This document shows positions 1-9,983 of a stretch of DNA of 64,000 nt, one piece after another; the first letter of the stretch is position 1, and the number at the start of each line of letters is the position of its first letter. Under the pieces are notes generated by a model. It worked only from the letters and a program-made list of their open reading frames with translations, made no database searches and was not told the origin of the DNA. This stretch comes from Phenylobacterium zucineum HLK1 (GTDB taxonomy: Bacteria > Pseudomonadota > Alphaproteobacteria > Caulobacterales > Caulobacteraceae), in the NCBI RefSeq assembly GCF_000017265.1, contig NC_011144.1, forward strand, positions 310,001-374,000, in the 5' to 3' direction. The translations under genes and the position numbers were made by a program.

Positions 1-597
1 GATGTCCTCGTGGGCGCCGGCCCGGATGTGCGGCCCGTCCTTGGGCACCGGCGGATAGTGCAGCAGCCGCAGGATCGAGTTGCCGAAGTCCACCGTCGGC
101 TCGAAGAACCGCCGCTCGAGGCCGACGTAGGTCGCGATCGCCTCCAGCACCTTCAGCCCCATCGCGTCGAGCGCGCCGTACAGCCAGCCCACGCGCTGGC
201 GGAACTGCGGCAGCTCGGCGTCGGGCCAGACGTTGTCGGGCATGTGGCTGCGGAACCGGTGGCCGGGCGGCAGGTCGCGGCCGACGTGCCAGAACTCCTT
301 CAGGTCGTAGTGCTGGTGGCCCTTCGCGGTCTCGACGCCGAAGGGGGTGTAGCCGCGCTGGCCGGCCACCGGCAGCTTGTACTTCAGCTTGGTCTCCTCC
401 GGCAGGGCGAAGAAGGCCTTGGTCTCGCCGATCGCGGCGTCGACCTTCTCCTGCGGCAGGCCGTGGTCGCAGATCACCGCGAAGCCCCAGCGCCGGAAGC
501 TGTCGCCCAGCTTGCGGGTGAAGGCCTCGAAATCCTGGTCGAACAGGGCGTAGGAGACGGGCTCGATGGTCTCGGGCAGGGCGGCGGCTTGGCTCAT
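1..597 (-). CDS. 2-oxoglutarate/Fe(II)-dependent oxygenase, isopenicillin N synthase-like (C-terminus outside window)
   Basis: Reads leftward from an ATG at 597 and runs off the window edge after 199 codons. The N-terminal half matches the non-haem dioxygenase N domain of the isopenicillin-N-synthase-like family, which couples 2-oxoglutarate decarboxylation to substrate oxidation. Near the cut end, residues 196-198 read H-E-D, the first two iron ligands of the HxD...H facial triad; the distal His and the RxS motif would lie beyond the window. The substrate cannot be told from this part. It is divergent from the antiporter gene at 723, with about 125 bases between them. Confidence 0.8.
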   Translation of the reverse strand, partial: MSQAAALPETIEPVSYALFDQDFEAFTRKLGDSFRRWGFAVICDHGLPQEKVDAAIGETKAFFALPEETKLKYKLPVAGQRGYTPFGVETAKGHQHYDLKEFWHVGRDLPPGHRFRSHMPDNVWPDAELPQFRQRVGWLYGALDAMGLKVLEAIATYVGLERRFFEPTVDFGNSILRLLHYPPVPKDGPHIRAGAHEDI

Positions 598-722
598 GGC
601 CCTCCTCTACACCCGGCCGCCGCGCGCCTCCAGCGGGCGCGGCGATCAGCCCTTCGCCCGCTCGCGTGTTGCCTCCCGGGGGCGTTAGCCGCCACATAGC
701 GCGGCGGGGAGCAGGAGCGGCG

Positions 723-2582
723 ATGGCGGACGCGGCGGCGGGCATGGACCTGGGGCACGGGGTGGCCCTGCTGGCGGCCGCGGTGGTCGCCGTCCCGATC
801 TTCCGCAAGCTCGGCCTGGGCTCGGTCCTGGGCTACCTCGCCGCGGGCCTGGCCATCGGGCCGTTCGGCCTGCGGCTCTTCGCCGATCCCGAGGCGATCC
901 TGCACTTCGCCGAGCTCGGGGTGGTGCTGTTCCTGTTCCTGATCGGGCTGGAGATGCGGCCGGCGCGGCTCTGGAGCCTGCGCAAGGAGATCTTCGGCCT
1001 GGGCGCGACCCAGGTGCTGGCCTGCTGCGCCCTGCTGTCGGGGATCGCGCTGCTGGCGGGCCTGCCGTGGCAGGCGGCGGTGATCGGCGCCAGCGGCTTC
1101 GTGCTGTCGTCCACCGCGGTGATCATGAAGATGCTGGACGAGCAGGGCGAGACCGCCACCGAGGCGGGTCAGCGGGCGATCTCGATCCTGCTGCTGGAGG
1201 ACATCGCCGTCGTCCCGCTGCTGGCCCTGGTGGCCGTCCTGGCCGCCGCGTCCGGCTACGCCGACGCCGACGCCCGGCCCGCCTGGCAGGCCCTCGCCGT
1301 CGCCGCCGGCTGCATCGCCGTGGTGGTGGCCGCCGGCAAGTGGCTGCTCAACCCGTTCTTCCGGGTGCTGGCCCGCTCGGGCGCGCGGGAGATCATGACC
1401 GCCGCCGCCCTGCTGGTGGTGCTGGGGACGGCGCTGTTCATGCAGTGGGGCGGCCTCTCCATGGCGATGGGCGCCTTCCTGGCCGGCGTCCTGCTGTCGG
1501 AGAGCGTCTTCCGCCATCAGCTGGAGGCCGACATCGAGCCGTTCCGCGGCATCCTGCTGGGCCTGTTCTTCCTCAGCGTCGGCATGTCGCTGGACGTCGC
1601 GGTGGTGGTCGCCGAGTGGGGCCTGGTGGTCGCGGGCCTGGCCGCCTTCATGGTCGCCAAGGCCGCCGGCATCTATCTCGTGGCCCGCCTGTTCCGCGCC
1701 CCGCCGCGCGAGGCGGTCCAGCGCGCGGCCCTGTTCGCCCAAGGGGGCGAGTTCGCCTTCGTCCTCTACGGCGCGGCGACGGCCGCGGGGGTGATGGCGC
1801 CTCGGGTCGGCGCCCTGATGAGCGCCGTCGTCATCCTCTCGATGGCGGTGACCCCGCTGGTGGTGATCCTGCTGAACCGGCTCATGCCCCCGCCGAAGGT
1901 CTCCATGGACGGGGTGGAGGCGCCCGACGGCCTGGAGGGCCGCGTCCTGCTGATCGGCTTCGGCCGCTTCGCCCAGGTGGTCAGCCAGCCGCTGCTGGCC
2001 AAGGGCTTCGAGATCTCGCTGATCGAATCCGACGTGGAGATGATCCGCGCGGCCGGATCGTTCGGCTTCAAGGTCTACTACGGCGACGGCACCCGCCTGG
2101 ACGTGCTGCGCGCCTCGGGCGCGGAGCGGGCCGAGGCGATCCTGGTATGCGTCGACAAGCCCGACGCGGCCGATCGGATCGTCGAGCTGGTCAAGGCCGA
2201 GTTCCCGCTCGCCAAGGTGTACGCCCGCGCCTACGACCGCGGCCACTCCATGCGGCTGGTCCAGGCCGGCGTCGATTTCCAGATCCGCGAGACCTTCGAG
2301 TCCGCCATCAAGATGGGCCGCCACGTCCTGCACGGCCTGGGCGTGGACGAGGCCGAGGCGGCCGAGATCATCCAGGACGTGCGCGAGCGCGACAACGAGC
2401 GCTTCCAGCTCCAGCTCACCGGCGGGCTCGCCGCCGGCCGCTACCTGATGCGCGGCAACATGCCGACCCCGACGCCCGAGCCGTTCTCGGTCCCCCGCCG
2501 CGGCGGCGAGGCGCTCAACCCCGAAGCGGCCGAGGCGCTGGCCCAGCGCAAGGCGGGCCGCGTTCCGCACAAGGCGAAGTAG
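723..2582 (+). CDS. Monovalent cation:proton antiporter, CPA2/Kef type with TrkA-N domain
   Basis: Inner-membrane antiporter of 619 residues. About 390 N-terminal residues form the hydrophobic Na+/H+ exchanger domain (motifs such as LGYLAAGLAIGPFG and GVVLFLFLIGLE). They are followed by a cytosolic TrkA-N Rossmann domain from about residue 405 (GRVLLIGFGRFAQVV), which usually binds a nucleotide and gates transport. The ATG at 723 was chosen over the longer frame from 666 because GGAGCAGGAGCGGCG lies directly upstream and the product then starts near the first membrane segment. The family exports K+ or Na+ in exchange for H+; the ion is not decided here. A paralogue lies at 23908. Confidence 0.9.
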   Translation: MADAAAGMDLGHGVALLAAAVVAVPIFRKLGLGSVLGYLAAGLAIGPFGLRLFADPEAILHFAELGVVLFLFLIGLEMRPARLWSLRKEIFGLGATQVLACCALLSGIALLAGLPWQAAVIGASGFVLSSTAVIMKMLDEQGETATEAGQRAISILLLEDIAVVPLLALVAVLAAASGYADADARPAWQALAVAAGCIAVVVAAGKWLLNPFFRVLARSGAREIMTAAALLVVLGTALFMQWGGLSMAMGAFLAGVLLSESVFRHQLEADIEPFRGILLGLFFLSVGMSLDVAVVVAEWGLVVAGLAAFMVAKAAGIYLVARLFRAPPREAVQRAALFAQGGEFAFVLYGAATAAGVMAPRVGALMSAVVILSMAVTPLVVILLNRLMPPPKVSMDGVEAPDGLEGRVLLIGFGRFAQVVSQPLLAKGFEISLIESDVEMIRAAGSFGFKVYYGDGTRLDVLRASGAERAEAILVCVDKPDAADRIVELVKAEFPLAKVYARAYDRGHSMRLVQAGVDFQIRETFESAIKMGRHVLHGLGVDEAEAAEIIQDVRERDNERFQLQLTGGLAAGRYLMRGNMPTPTPEPFSVPRRGGEALNPEAAEALAQRKAGRVPHKAK

Positions 2583-2630
2583 GATCCCTCGGCGAGGCGG
2601 CTGCGTCCCAGGCTCCGAGCGGGGCCTTTG

Positions 2631-2652
2631 TTCATCGATCGATGAATTTTTT
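2631..2652 (+). promoter_or_regulatory. Perfect 16-bp palindrome followed by six T
   Basis: TTCATCGATCGATGAA at 2631-2646 is a perfect palindrome followed directly by TTTTTT. It lies 48 bases after the antiporter stop and 53 bases before the CoA-transferase start. It could be a short intrinsic terminator (6-bp stem, GATC loop) for the antiporter or an operator for the CoA-transferase operon. The weak stem makes a protein-binding role at least as likely. Confidence 0.4.
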
Positions 2653-2699
2653 GGTCGACCCCGGTTCTCAACCGGACGTTTGCGTCGTATTGCGGCGTC

Positions 2700-3407
2700 A
2701 TGGCTGACAAGGTTCGCAAGGACGCGGTCGAGGCGCTGGCTGGCCTGCTCTTCGACGGCATGACCATCATGGCGGGGGGCTTCGGCCTCTGCGGCATCCC
2801 GGAAAACCTGATCGCGGCGATCCGCGCGGCGGGGACGAAGGACCTGACCGTCATCTCCAACAACTGCGGCGTGGACGACTTCGGCCTCGGCGTGCTGCTG
2901 GCCGGCGGCCAGATCCGCAAGATGGTCAGCTCCTACGTCGGCGAGAACAAGCTGTTCGCCGAGCTGTACCTGTCGGGCAAGCTGGAGTTGGAGTTCAACC
3001 CGCAGGGCACCCTGGCCGAGCGCATCCGCGCGGGCGGGGCCGGCATCCCGGCCTTCTACACGAAGACCGGGGTCGGCACGCTGGTGGCCGAGGGCAAGGA
3101 GGTCCGCGAGTTCGACGGCGAGCTCTACGTGATGGAGCGGGGCCTCACCGCCGACCTCGCCATCGTCAAGGCCTGGAAGGGCGACCACGAGGGCAACCTC
3201 GTGTTCCGCAAGACCGCCCGGAACTTCAATCCGATGATGGCCACCGCCGGCAAGGTGACGGTCGCGGAGGTCGAGCACCTGGTCGAGACCGGGACGCTGG
3301 ACAAGGACCACATCCACACGCCGGGCGTCTACGTCGACCGGATTCTTCAGGGGACGTTCGAGAAGCGCATCGAACAGCTCACCGTCCGCAAGCGCGAGGA
3401 GGCGTAA
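2700..3407 (+). CDS. 3-oxoacid CoA-transferase subunit A
   Basis: Alpha subunit (235 residues) of a type I CoA-transferase that moves CoA from succinyl-CoA or acetyl-CoA to acetoacetate or another 3-oxoacid. Signature 1 of the family is visible at residues 26-37 ([12 protein letters not shown]). Length is normal for the separate A subunit. The B subunit starts 4 bases after this stop, so the two are co-transcribed and form one heteromeric enzyme. Whether the substrate is acetoacetate (ScoA/AtoD) or 3-oxoadipate (PcaI) cannot be settled; no aromatic-degradation genes are nearby, which favours acetoacetate. Confidence 0.92.
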   Translation: MADKVRKDAVEALAGLLFDGMTIMAGGFGLCGIPENLIAAIRAAGTKDLTVISNNCGVDDFGLGVLLAGGQIRKMVSSYVGENKLFAELYLSGKLELEFNPQGTLAERIRAGGAGIPAFYTKTGVGTLVAEGKEVREFDGELYVMERGLTADLAIVKAWKGDHEGNLVFRKTARNFNPMMATAGKVTVAEVEHLVETGTLDKDHIHTPGVYVDRILQGTFEKRIEQLTVRKREEA

Positions 3408-3411
3408 GGCC

Positions 3412-4065
<654 letters not shown>

Positions 4066-4152
4066 GGGGCTCAGGCGGCCGGCTGCATCCGCCAGGCGGC
4101 GGGGCGCGTACCTCACGTGACCCCTGCCTCCGGGAGTGGCATCCTGCCGACC

Positions 4153-4722
4153 ATGAGACCCCGCATCCTCCTCCTTACCGGAGCCGCGGCGTTCATCGCC
4201 GCCGCCCCGGCCGGCGCGGCCACCAAGACCGCGGTCTTCGCCGGCGGCTGCTTCTGGTCGGTCGAGAAGTTCTTCGAGGCCAAACCCGGCGTCGTCTCGG
4301 CCGTCTCGGGCTATTCGGGCGGGACCCTGCGCCAGCCCACCTACCGCAACCACCCCGGCCACCTGGAGGCCGTGCGGGTCACCTACGATCCGGCCAAGGT
4401 CTCCTACGCCCAGCTGGTGGACCACTTCTTCCACAACATCGACCCGACCGATCCCAAGGGCCAGATCTGCGACAAGGGGCCGAGCTACCGGACGGCGGTG
4501 TTCGTCGCCACGCCCGAGGAGCGCCGCATCGCCCAGCAGGCGAAGGCGGGGGTGGCGAAGGAGCTGCGGGCCAAGGTCGCCACCGAGATCCGCGCCGCCG
4601 CGCCATTCTGGCCCGCCGAGGCCTACCATCAGGACTACGCGAAGAAGAACCCGGCCGCCTACGAGCGCTACCGCGTGGGCTGCGGCCGCGACCGGTGGCT
4701 GGGGGTCGTCTGGGGGCGGTGA
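4153..4722 (+). CDS. msrA: Peptide-methionine (S)-S-oxide reductase, exported
   Basis: MsrA reduces the S form of methionine sulfoxide in oxidised proteins. The catalytic motif GCFW is at residues 32-35 (Cys33 nucleophile) and a recycling Cys lies in the tail (RVGCGRDRW). With the ATG at 4153 the protein has 189 residues and begins with a clear signal peptide (hydrophobic leucine/alanine core, then APAGAA), so it should act in the periplasm, unlike the usual cytosolic MsrA. A GTG at 4117 would add 12 residues before the signal peptide and is less likely. It ends 7 bases before the convergent glycosyltransferase stop. Confidence 0.92.
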   Translation: MRPRILLLTGAAAFIAAAPAGAATKTAVFAGGCFWSVEKFFEAKPGVVSAVSGYSGGTLRQPTYRNHPGHLEAVRVTYDPAKVSYAQLVDHFFHNIDPTDPKGQICDKGPSYRTAVFVATPEERRIAQQAKAGVAKELRAKVATEIRAAAPFWPAEAYHQDYAKKNPAAYERYRVGCGRDRWLGVVWGR

Positions 4723-4729
4723 GCCCGCC

Positions 4730-6262
4730 TCACATCGCCGGCAGGCCGGTCGCCGGATCGCGCGGGCGGGGGGCGTAGTCCTCGGCGACGAACATCTCGA
4801 TCCGCCGCTTGCGCTTGCGGTCCAGCCAGACGCTGGCGATCTCCAGGCCCGAGGCCTGCCGGAAGTCGGCCTCCATCTGCGGCCGGTAGACGCCCTCCAG
4901 CGCGACGGCCAGCACGCGCCGGCCCTCGGCCGCCGTCAGCGGGGCGCTGGTCTCGGCTTGGTTCTGCGGCGTCTCCATCAGCAGCCAGCTGCGCAGCGGC
5001 GGGGCGCCCGCCGCGAGCGCGTCGCGGCCGTAGTAGGAGAGGGCGTAGAACAGGAACCGGTCGTTGACGGCGATTGCCGAGAGCCCCGGCTCCAGCGCCG
5101 CCCGCCGCAGGATGACGTCGGTGGTCTCGCCCCAGCCCTTGGCCCGCTTGAAGGCGTTGGCCATCCCCGCCCGCTCGGCCAGGGGCGGCGAGATGACGAA
5201 GGCGAAGAACGCCGCCGCGACCGCCGCCTGCAGGGACAGCGCGCCGATCAGCCAGCTCCTGGCGCGCCAGCGCATCAGCCAGGCGGCGACCAGCACCGAG
5301 CCGGCGAGATAGCCCGCCCCGGACCAGTTGGCGTTGGCCCGGCTGATGAACGACTGGCCGGTGACGATCAGCAGCGGCGGCAGGGTGAAGCACAGCAGCA
5401 GAAGGTCCTGCCGCGACAGCCGCCGGCGCAGCGCCGCCAGCGCGAGGCCCACCAGCAGGACGCCCATGGGGATCGGCCCGAACACCCCGAACTGGGAGGC
5501 GAGGAATTCCCCGAGCTCGCCGAAGTTGAACAGCTTGCGCCCGCCCCAGGCGGCGTTGGCGGCCGTATGCTGGAAGGTGGCGAACCCGTGCGCGGCGTTC
5601 CAGGCGAGGTTGGGGGCCAGCATCAGGGCGAAGGCCCCGGCGGCGGCGGCGGCCCGGGGCAGGCTCCAGGCGGCCCGCGCCTGCCGCGACAGCGCCAGGT
5701 GCAGCGCAAGGCCGACGACGAAGTAGACGGCCGCGTACTTGCTGAGGAAGGCCAGCCCCAGCGCCGCGCCGAGGCCCGCGGCGACGCGCACGCCGGCCCG
5801 GCCTTCCGCCGTCTGCAGGGCGGCGTAGGCCAGGATCGTCAGGGCAAGGAAGAACAGCAGCGGCGCGTCGGTGGCGGCGACCAGCGACGAGAGCTGCACG
5901 CCCGGCATCAGGCCGTACAGCGCCGCCGCCGCCAGGGCCGTGCGCGAATCGTACAGCCGCCGGCCGATGGCGAAGACCGTCAGCATGGCGCCGGCCTGGA
6001 ACAGGCCTGCCGAGAGCCGCACCCACGGCTCGGCGTTCCCGCCGATCGCGGTGGTGGCCCAGATCGCCCAGGCGACCATCGGCGGCTTGGAGTAGTAGCC
6101 GAAGTCGAGCGTGCGCGACCAAAGCCAGTACTGGGCCTCGTCCGGGTAGAGCTCGAGGGGGCTGGCGAACAGGACCACCAGGCGCACGAGCGTCAGTCCC
6201 GCGGTGAGCAGGATCGCCGCCCGCCAGTCGTCGGGCGCTCGCAGGCGCGCGGTGTCTGTCAT
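4730..6262 (-). CDS. Family-39 (ArnT/PMT-like) membrane glycosyltransferase
   Basis: Polytopic inner-membrane protein of 510 residues resembling the ArnT/dolichyl-phosphate-mannosyltransferase superfamily, which transfers a sugar from a polyprenyl phosphate to lipid A, glycolipid or protein on the periplasmic face. The first membrane segment is followed by a periplasmic loop with Asp41-Glu42 in YPDEAQYW, the conserved acidic pair of the family. Many hydrophobic segments follow, then a soluble C-terminal region. The ATG at 6262 is preferred over the longer frame because it sits just before the first membrane helix. The donor and acceptor sugars cannot be read from the sequence. Confidence 0.85.
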   Translation of the reverse strand: MTDTARLRAPDDWRAAILLTAGLTLVRLVVLFASPLELYPDEAQYWLWSRTLDFGYYSKPPMVAWAIWATTAIGGNAEPWVRLSAGLFQAGAMLTVFAIGRRLYDSRTALAAAALYGLMPGVQLSSLVAATDAPLLFFLALTILAYAALQTAEGRAGVRVAAGLGAALGLAFLSKYAAVYFVVGLALHLALSRQARAAWSLPRAAAAAGAFALMLAPNLAWNAAHGFATFQHTAANAAWGGRKLFNFGELGEFLASQFGVFGPIPMGVLLVGLALAALRRRLSRQDLLLLCFTLPPLLIVTGQSFISRANANWSGAGYLAGSVLVAAWLMRWRARSWLIGALSLQAAVAAAFFAFVISPPLAERAGMANAFKRAKGWGETTDVILRRAALEPGLSAIAVNDRFLFYALSYYGRDALAAGAPPLRSWLLMETPQNQAETSAPLTAAEGRRVLAVALEGVYRPQMEADFRQASGLEIASVWLDRKRKRRIEMFVAEDYAPRPRDPATGLPAM

Positions 6263-6302
6263 GCCAGGTCCTTCGAAGGGACGCGGACGGTAACCCTGTG
6301 GC

Positions 6303-6356
6303 GTGTGCTGTAAAGCACACTGGCGCCGCCTTTCGACGCATCCGGACGGAGTCCGG
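6303..6356. promoter_or_regulatory. Two inverted repeats between divergent glycosyltransferase and TonB receptor
   Basis: The first is GTGTGCT-GTAA-AGCACAC (6303-6320), a perfect 7+7 inverted repeat. The second is CCGGAC-GGA-GTCCGG (6342-6356), a perfect 6+6 repeat. Both lie in the 209-base gap between divergent genes, where operators would be expected. No known regulator box was recognised, and hairpins in the 5' leaders are the alternative. Confidence 0.4.
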
Positions 6357-6471
6357 CGAACCGTAACAAAAGCGTCACCCACTCCTCCAAATTTGGCGTT
6401 ATAGGGGCGCCCAAGACTCGCGGCCTCCGGAGGGGCGAAGGCCCGCGGCAGTCGATCGAGAGGGGATTTCG

Positions 6472-8844
6472 ATGAAAATGCATCTGAGCCGCGCGCTCTG
6501 CGCGACGACGGCGCTTGCGACCGGCCTGCTGATGGCGGGCTCGGCCATGGCGCAATCCACCGGCACCGCGGTGGTCGAGGAACTGATCGTGACGGGCTCG
6601 ATGGGCCCGCGCAACATGGACGGCGTGATCGTGGCCGAAAGCGAGCCCAAGTCTCGCGCCTCGATCACCCAGGAGTTCATCAGCCGGATGGCCCCGGGCC
6701 AGACGATCCTGGACACCATCAACCTGCTGCCGGCCGTCAACTTCACCAACAACGACGCCTTCGGCTCGGCCGGCGGCGACGTCGTGCTGCGCGGCTTCGA
6801 CTCGCAGCGCATCGCCCTGCTGCAGGACGGCGTGCCGCTGAACGATTCCGGCAACTACGCCATCTACCCGAACCAGCAGCTCGACTCGGACCTGATCGAG
6901 CGCGTGACGGTCAACCTCGGCACCACCGACGTCGACAGCCCGACCGCGGCGGCCGCGGGCGGCACCATCAACTACATCACCCGGCGCGCCGACGACGAGT
7001 TCGGCGTCCGCACCGAGGTCGGCCTGGGGTCGGTGAACTTCCAGCGCTACTACGCCACGGTCGAGACCGGCCGGGTCGGCCCCTGGGGCACCAAGGCCTG
7101 GATCAGCGGCCTCTACACCAAGAACGACATCTTCCGGCCGCATGACGCGACCCAGGATCCGGAAGGCAAGATCGAGAAGAAGCAGTTCAACTTCCGCATC
7201 GACCAGGATCTCGGCGAAGACAGCTTCGTCAGCCTGATCGGTCACTGGAACCAGAACCGCAACAGCTTCATCAACCGCATCAGCCTGGCCAACTACCGCG
7301 CCCGCGTCGCGCCGGTGAACGGCTTCCAGGCCGCCAACGAGAACATCAACCCGTCGAACACCGGCAACCTGCGGGCCCTGTCGAGCTTCAAGCTCAACGA
7401 GACCCTGACGCTGACCGTCGACCCGTCGTTCCAGTACGTGCTGGCCAACGGCGGCGGCGCCGGCAACTGGGCCGAGACCGACCTGCAGCTGCGCGGCAAC
7501 TCGGGCGCGGCCGGCGTCGACCTGAACGGCGACGGCGACCTGAACGACACCGTCCGCCTCTATCGTCCGAACACGACGAACACCCGCCGCTACGGCGTCA
7601 CCTCGTCGCTGATCTGGAAGTTCGCCGACAACCAGAACGTCCGCCTCGCCTACACCTACGACAAGGCCAACCACCGCCAGACCGGCGACGTGGGCTACAT
7701 CGTGGACGGCAAGCCGGAAGACGTGTTCGGCGGCAAGGACGGCCGCGGCCGTCCGGTCCTGCTGCCCGACGGCACCAACCTGCGCCGCCGCGACCGCGCC
7801 TCGGTGGCCTACCTGAACCAGATCGCCGTCGAGTACCGCGGCCGCTTCCTCGAAGACCGGCTGCTGTTCAACGCCGGCCTGCGCGCGCCATTCTTCAAGC
7901 GCGACCTGAACAACTTCTGCTACCAGAACAACACGTTCAACGCCTACTGCACGACCCAGGTCCCGACCATCGTGCCCGGCACCGACGACGGCACGGGCCG
8001 TCCGCTGGTCCGCTTCCCGGCCAGCGCGCTGAACTCGAACGCGAACAACCTCTACGGCCAGCCGCGCGAGTTCACCCGCAAGTACGACGACGTGCTGCCG
8101 AACGTGGGCGTCAGCTACGACCTGACCGACGACCTGACGATCTACGCCAGCTACGCCGAGACCCTCTCGGCGCCGCGCACCGACGACCTGTACGACCGGA
8201 TCTCGGTCGATCCGGGCCCGGAAAGCGCCAAGGCCTATGACGCCGGCTTCCGCTTCAACCGCGGCGGCCTGATGGCTCAGGGCGCGGTCTGGTTCAACTC
8301 GTTCACGAACCGGATCGAGCGCGTGTTCGACGAAGCCTCGGGCATCGCGTTCTCGACCAACGTCGGCGACGTCGAGCTGTTCGGCGTCGACTTCCAGGCC
8401 GGCTACGACATCAGCGAGAAGCTGAACGTCTACGGCGCGGCCTCGTACATCGAATCCGAGATCCAGGACGACATCGTGGACGGCTCGACCGTCCTGCCGA
8501 CCGAGGGCCGCTCGCTCTACGAGACCCCGACCTGGCAAGGCGTCTTCCGGGTCAACTACTACCCGACCGAGGACCTCTCCTTCGGCTGGCAGACCAAGTA
8601 CACCGGCGCGCGCTGGTCGAACCTGGTCAACACCGAGAAGTTCCCCGACTACGTCCTCACCGACGTGGACGTGCGCTTCAAGCTGGACCGCTTCGGCATG
8701 GAGAACACCTACCTCCAGGCCAACGTGCGGAACCTGTTCGACGAGCGCTACCTCGGCGACATGACCTCGAACCTGACCGGCACGGGCCTCGGCCAGCCGG
8801 GCTACCGCCGGACCTTCATCCTGACCCTGCACGCCGAGTTCTAA
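6472..8844 (+). CDS. TonB-dependent outer-membrane receptor
   Basis: Outer-membrane active transporter of 790 residues. A signal peptide (residues 1-28, ending AMA/Q) is followed by a TonB-box-like EELIVTGS (about 36-43), a plug domain (LRGFDSQRIALLQDGVPLN) and a long beta-barrel ending in Phe (HAEF), the usual outer-membrane signature. The barrel includes the TYASYAE/YDAGFRF type strands of siderophore-like receptors. The ligand is unknown: no siderophore, vitamin or sugar genes are adjacent, and no Fur box was recognised. AGAGGGG lies 6 bases before the ATG. Confidence 0.92.
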   Translation: MKMHLSRALCATTALATGLLMAGSAMAQSTGTAVVEELIVTGSMGPRNMDGVIVAESEPKSRASITQEFISRMAPGQTILDTINLLPAVNFTNNDAFGSAGGDVVLRGFDSQRIALLQDGVPLNDSGNYAIYPNQQLDSDLIERVTVNLGTTDVDSPTAAAAGGTINYITRRADDEFGVRTEVGLGSVNFQRYYATVETGRVGPWGTKAWISGLYTKNDIFRPHDATQDPEGKIEKKQFNFRIDQDLGEDSFVSLIGHWNQNRNSFINRISLANYRARVAPVNGFQAANENINPSNTGNLRALSSFKLNETLTLTVDPSFQYVLANGGGAGNWAETDLQLRGNSGAAGVDLNGDGDLNDTVRLYRPNTTNTRRYGVTSSLIWKFADNQNVRLAYTYDKANHRQTGDVGYIVDGKPEDVFGGKDGRGRPVLLPDGTNLRRRDRASVAYLNQIAVEYRGRFLEDRLLFNAGLRAPFFKRDLNNFCYQNNTFNAYCTTQVPTIVPGTDDGTGRPLVRFPASALNSNANNLYGQPREFTRKYDDVLPNVGVSYDLTDDLTIYASYAETLSAPRTDDLYDRISVDPGPESAKAYDAGFRFNRGGLMAQGAVWFNSFTNRIERVFDEASGIAFSTNVGDVELFGVDFQAGYDISEKLNVYGAASYIESEIQDDIVDGSTVLPTEGRSLYETPTWQGVFRVNYYPTEDLSFGWQTKYTGARWSNLVNTEKFPDYVLTDVDVRFKLDRFGMENTYLQANVRNLFDERYLGDMTSNLTGTGLGQPGYRRTFILTLHAEF

Positions 8845-8984
8845 GGCGCGCTCGGGTCCGGACGGACCGATGCGAGGGGCGGCCGCGGCGACGCGGCCGC
8901 CCCTTTCTCTTTGTCGCGGGATGCTTGACGGGGGGGTCCCGGGGGGCCATGTGCGCGCGGCTTTTCGAAAAGGGGGCCTTCACG

Positions 8985-9983
8985 TTGAGCTTCACCGTTC
9001 CCGCCGAGTGGGCGCCGCACAAGGCCATGTGGCTGGGCTTCCCGAGCCACGCCGACCTGTGGGAGGCCGACCTCGATGAGGCCCAGGCCGAGGTGGCCGC
9101 CCTGGCCCGCGCCCTGGCGGGGCCCGGGGGCGAGCGCGTGCGGCTGATGACCGGCCACCCAGACGGCGAGGCGGCCGCCCGCCGCCTGCTGGGCGACGTC
9201 CCGAACGTCGAGATCACGGCCGGCCGCTTCGGCGACATCTGGCTGCGCGACACCGGCCCGATCTTCGCGGGCGGAAAGGCGCATGGCTTCCGCTTCAACG
9301 GCTGGGGCGGCAAGTACGACCTGCCGCACGACGACGAGGTGGCGGCCCAGATCGCGCAGGCTTCGGGCGTCCCGCTCGTCGCCCACGACTTCATCCTGGA
9401 GGGCGGCGCCGTCGACCACGACGGCTTCGGCACGGTGCTGACCACCGGCCAGTGCCTGCTCAACCCCAACCGCAACCCCGGCTGGACCGAAGCCGCGGCC
9501 GAGGCGGCCCTGGCCAAGGCCCTGGGCGCGAAGAAGGTGCTCTGGCTGGGCGAGGGCCTGCAGAACGACCACACCGACGGCCACGTCGACAACCTGGCCC
9601 GCTTCGTGGCGCCCGGCGTCGTCGCCGTGCCGGTGGCCTGGGGCCGGGGCGATCCGAACGCCGAGGCCTACGACGACGCCGCGCGGCGGCTGGCGGGGGC
9701 CACCGACGCCCGCGGCGAGCCCATCGTGGTCGTCCGGGTCCCCTCGCCCGGCTGGGTCGAGGGCGAGCCCGGCGAGGGACCGATCCCGGCCAGCCACATG
9801 AATTTCCTCATCGCCAACCAGGCGGTGATCGTGCCGATCTACGAAGCCCGGCCGGGCGAGCTCGCCGTCCAGGCGCTGGAGCAGCTGTTCCCCGGCCGCG
9901 CGATCGTCGGCCTTCCGTCGCTCGCCATTCTGACCGGCGGCGGGTCCTTCCACTGCATCACCCAGCAGGAGCCCGCCCTCTGA
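8985..9983 (+). CDS. aguA: Agmatine deiminase
   Basis: Hydrolyses agmatine to N-carbamoylputrescine and ammonia. The fold is the peptidylarginine-deiminase pentein: motifs GDIWLRDTGPIF and EGGAVDHDG, and the catalytic Cys near the C-terminus in GGGSFHCITQQ (8 residues before the end). The likely start is the TTG at 8985 (reads as MSFTVPAEW), with AAGGGGG about 8 bases upstream; an ATG at 8949 would add 12 residues with no family counterpart. The stop overlaps the next start by one base (TGATG), so it is coupled to aguB, the following step. Confidence 0.93.
   Translation: MSFTVPAEWAPHKAMWLGFPSHADLWEADLDEAQAEVAALARALAGPGGERVRLMTGHPDGEAAARRLLGDVPNVEITAGRFGDIWLRDTGPIFAGGKAHGFRFNGWGGKYDLPHDDEVAAQIAQASGVPLVAHDFILEGGAVDHDGFGTVLTTGQCLLNPNRNPGWTEAAAEAALAKALGAKKVLWLGEGLQNDHTDGHVDNLARFVAPGVVAVPVAWGRGDPNAEAYDDAARRLAGATDARGEPIVVVRVPSPGWVEGEPGEGPIPASHMNFLIANQAVIVPIYEARPGELAVQALEQLFPGRAIVGLPSLAILTGGGSFHCITQQEPAL

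Noticed and set aside
6259-8832. 857-codon open frame opposite the TonB receptor
   Set aside because: Val/Gly/Asp-rich shadow of the receptor gene without any domain; the receptor has a signal peptide, plug and terminal Phe.
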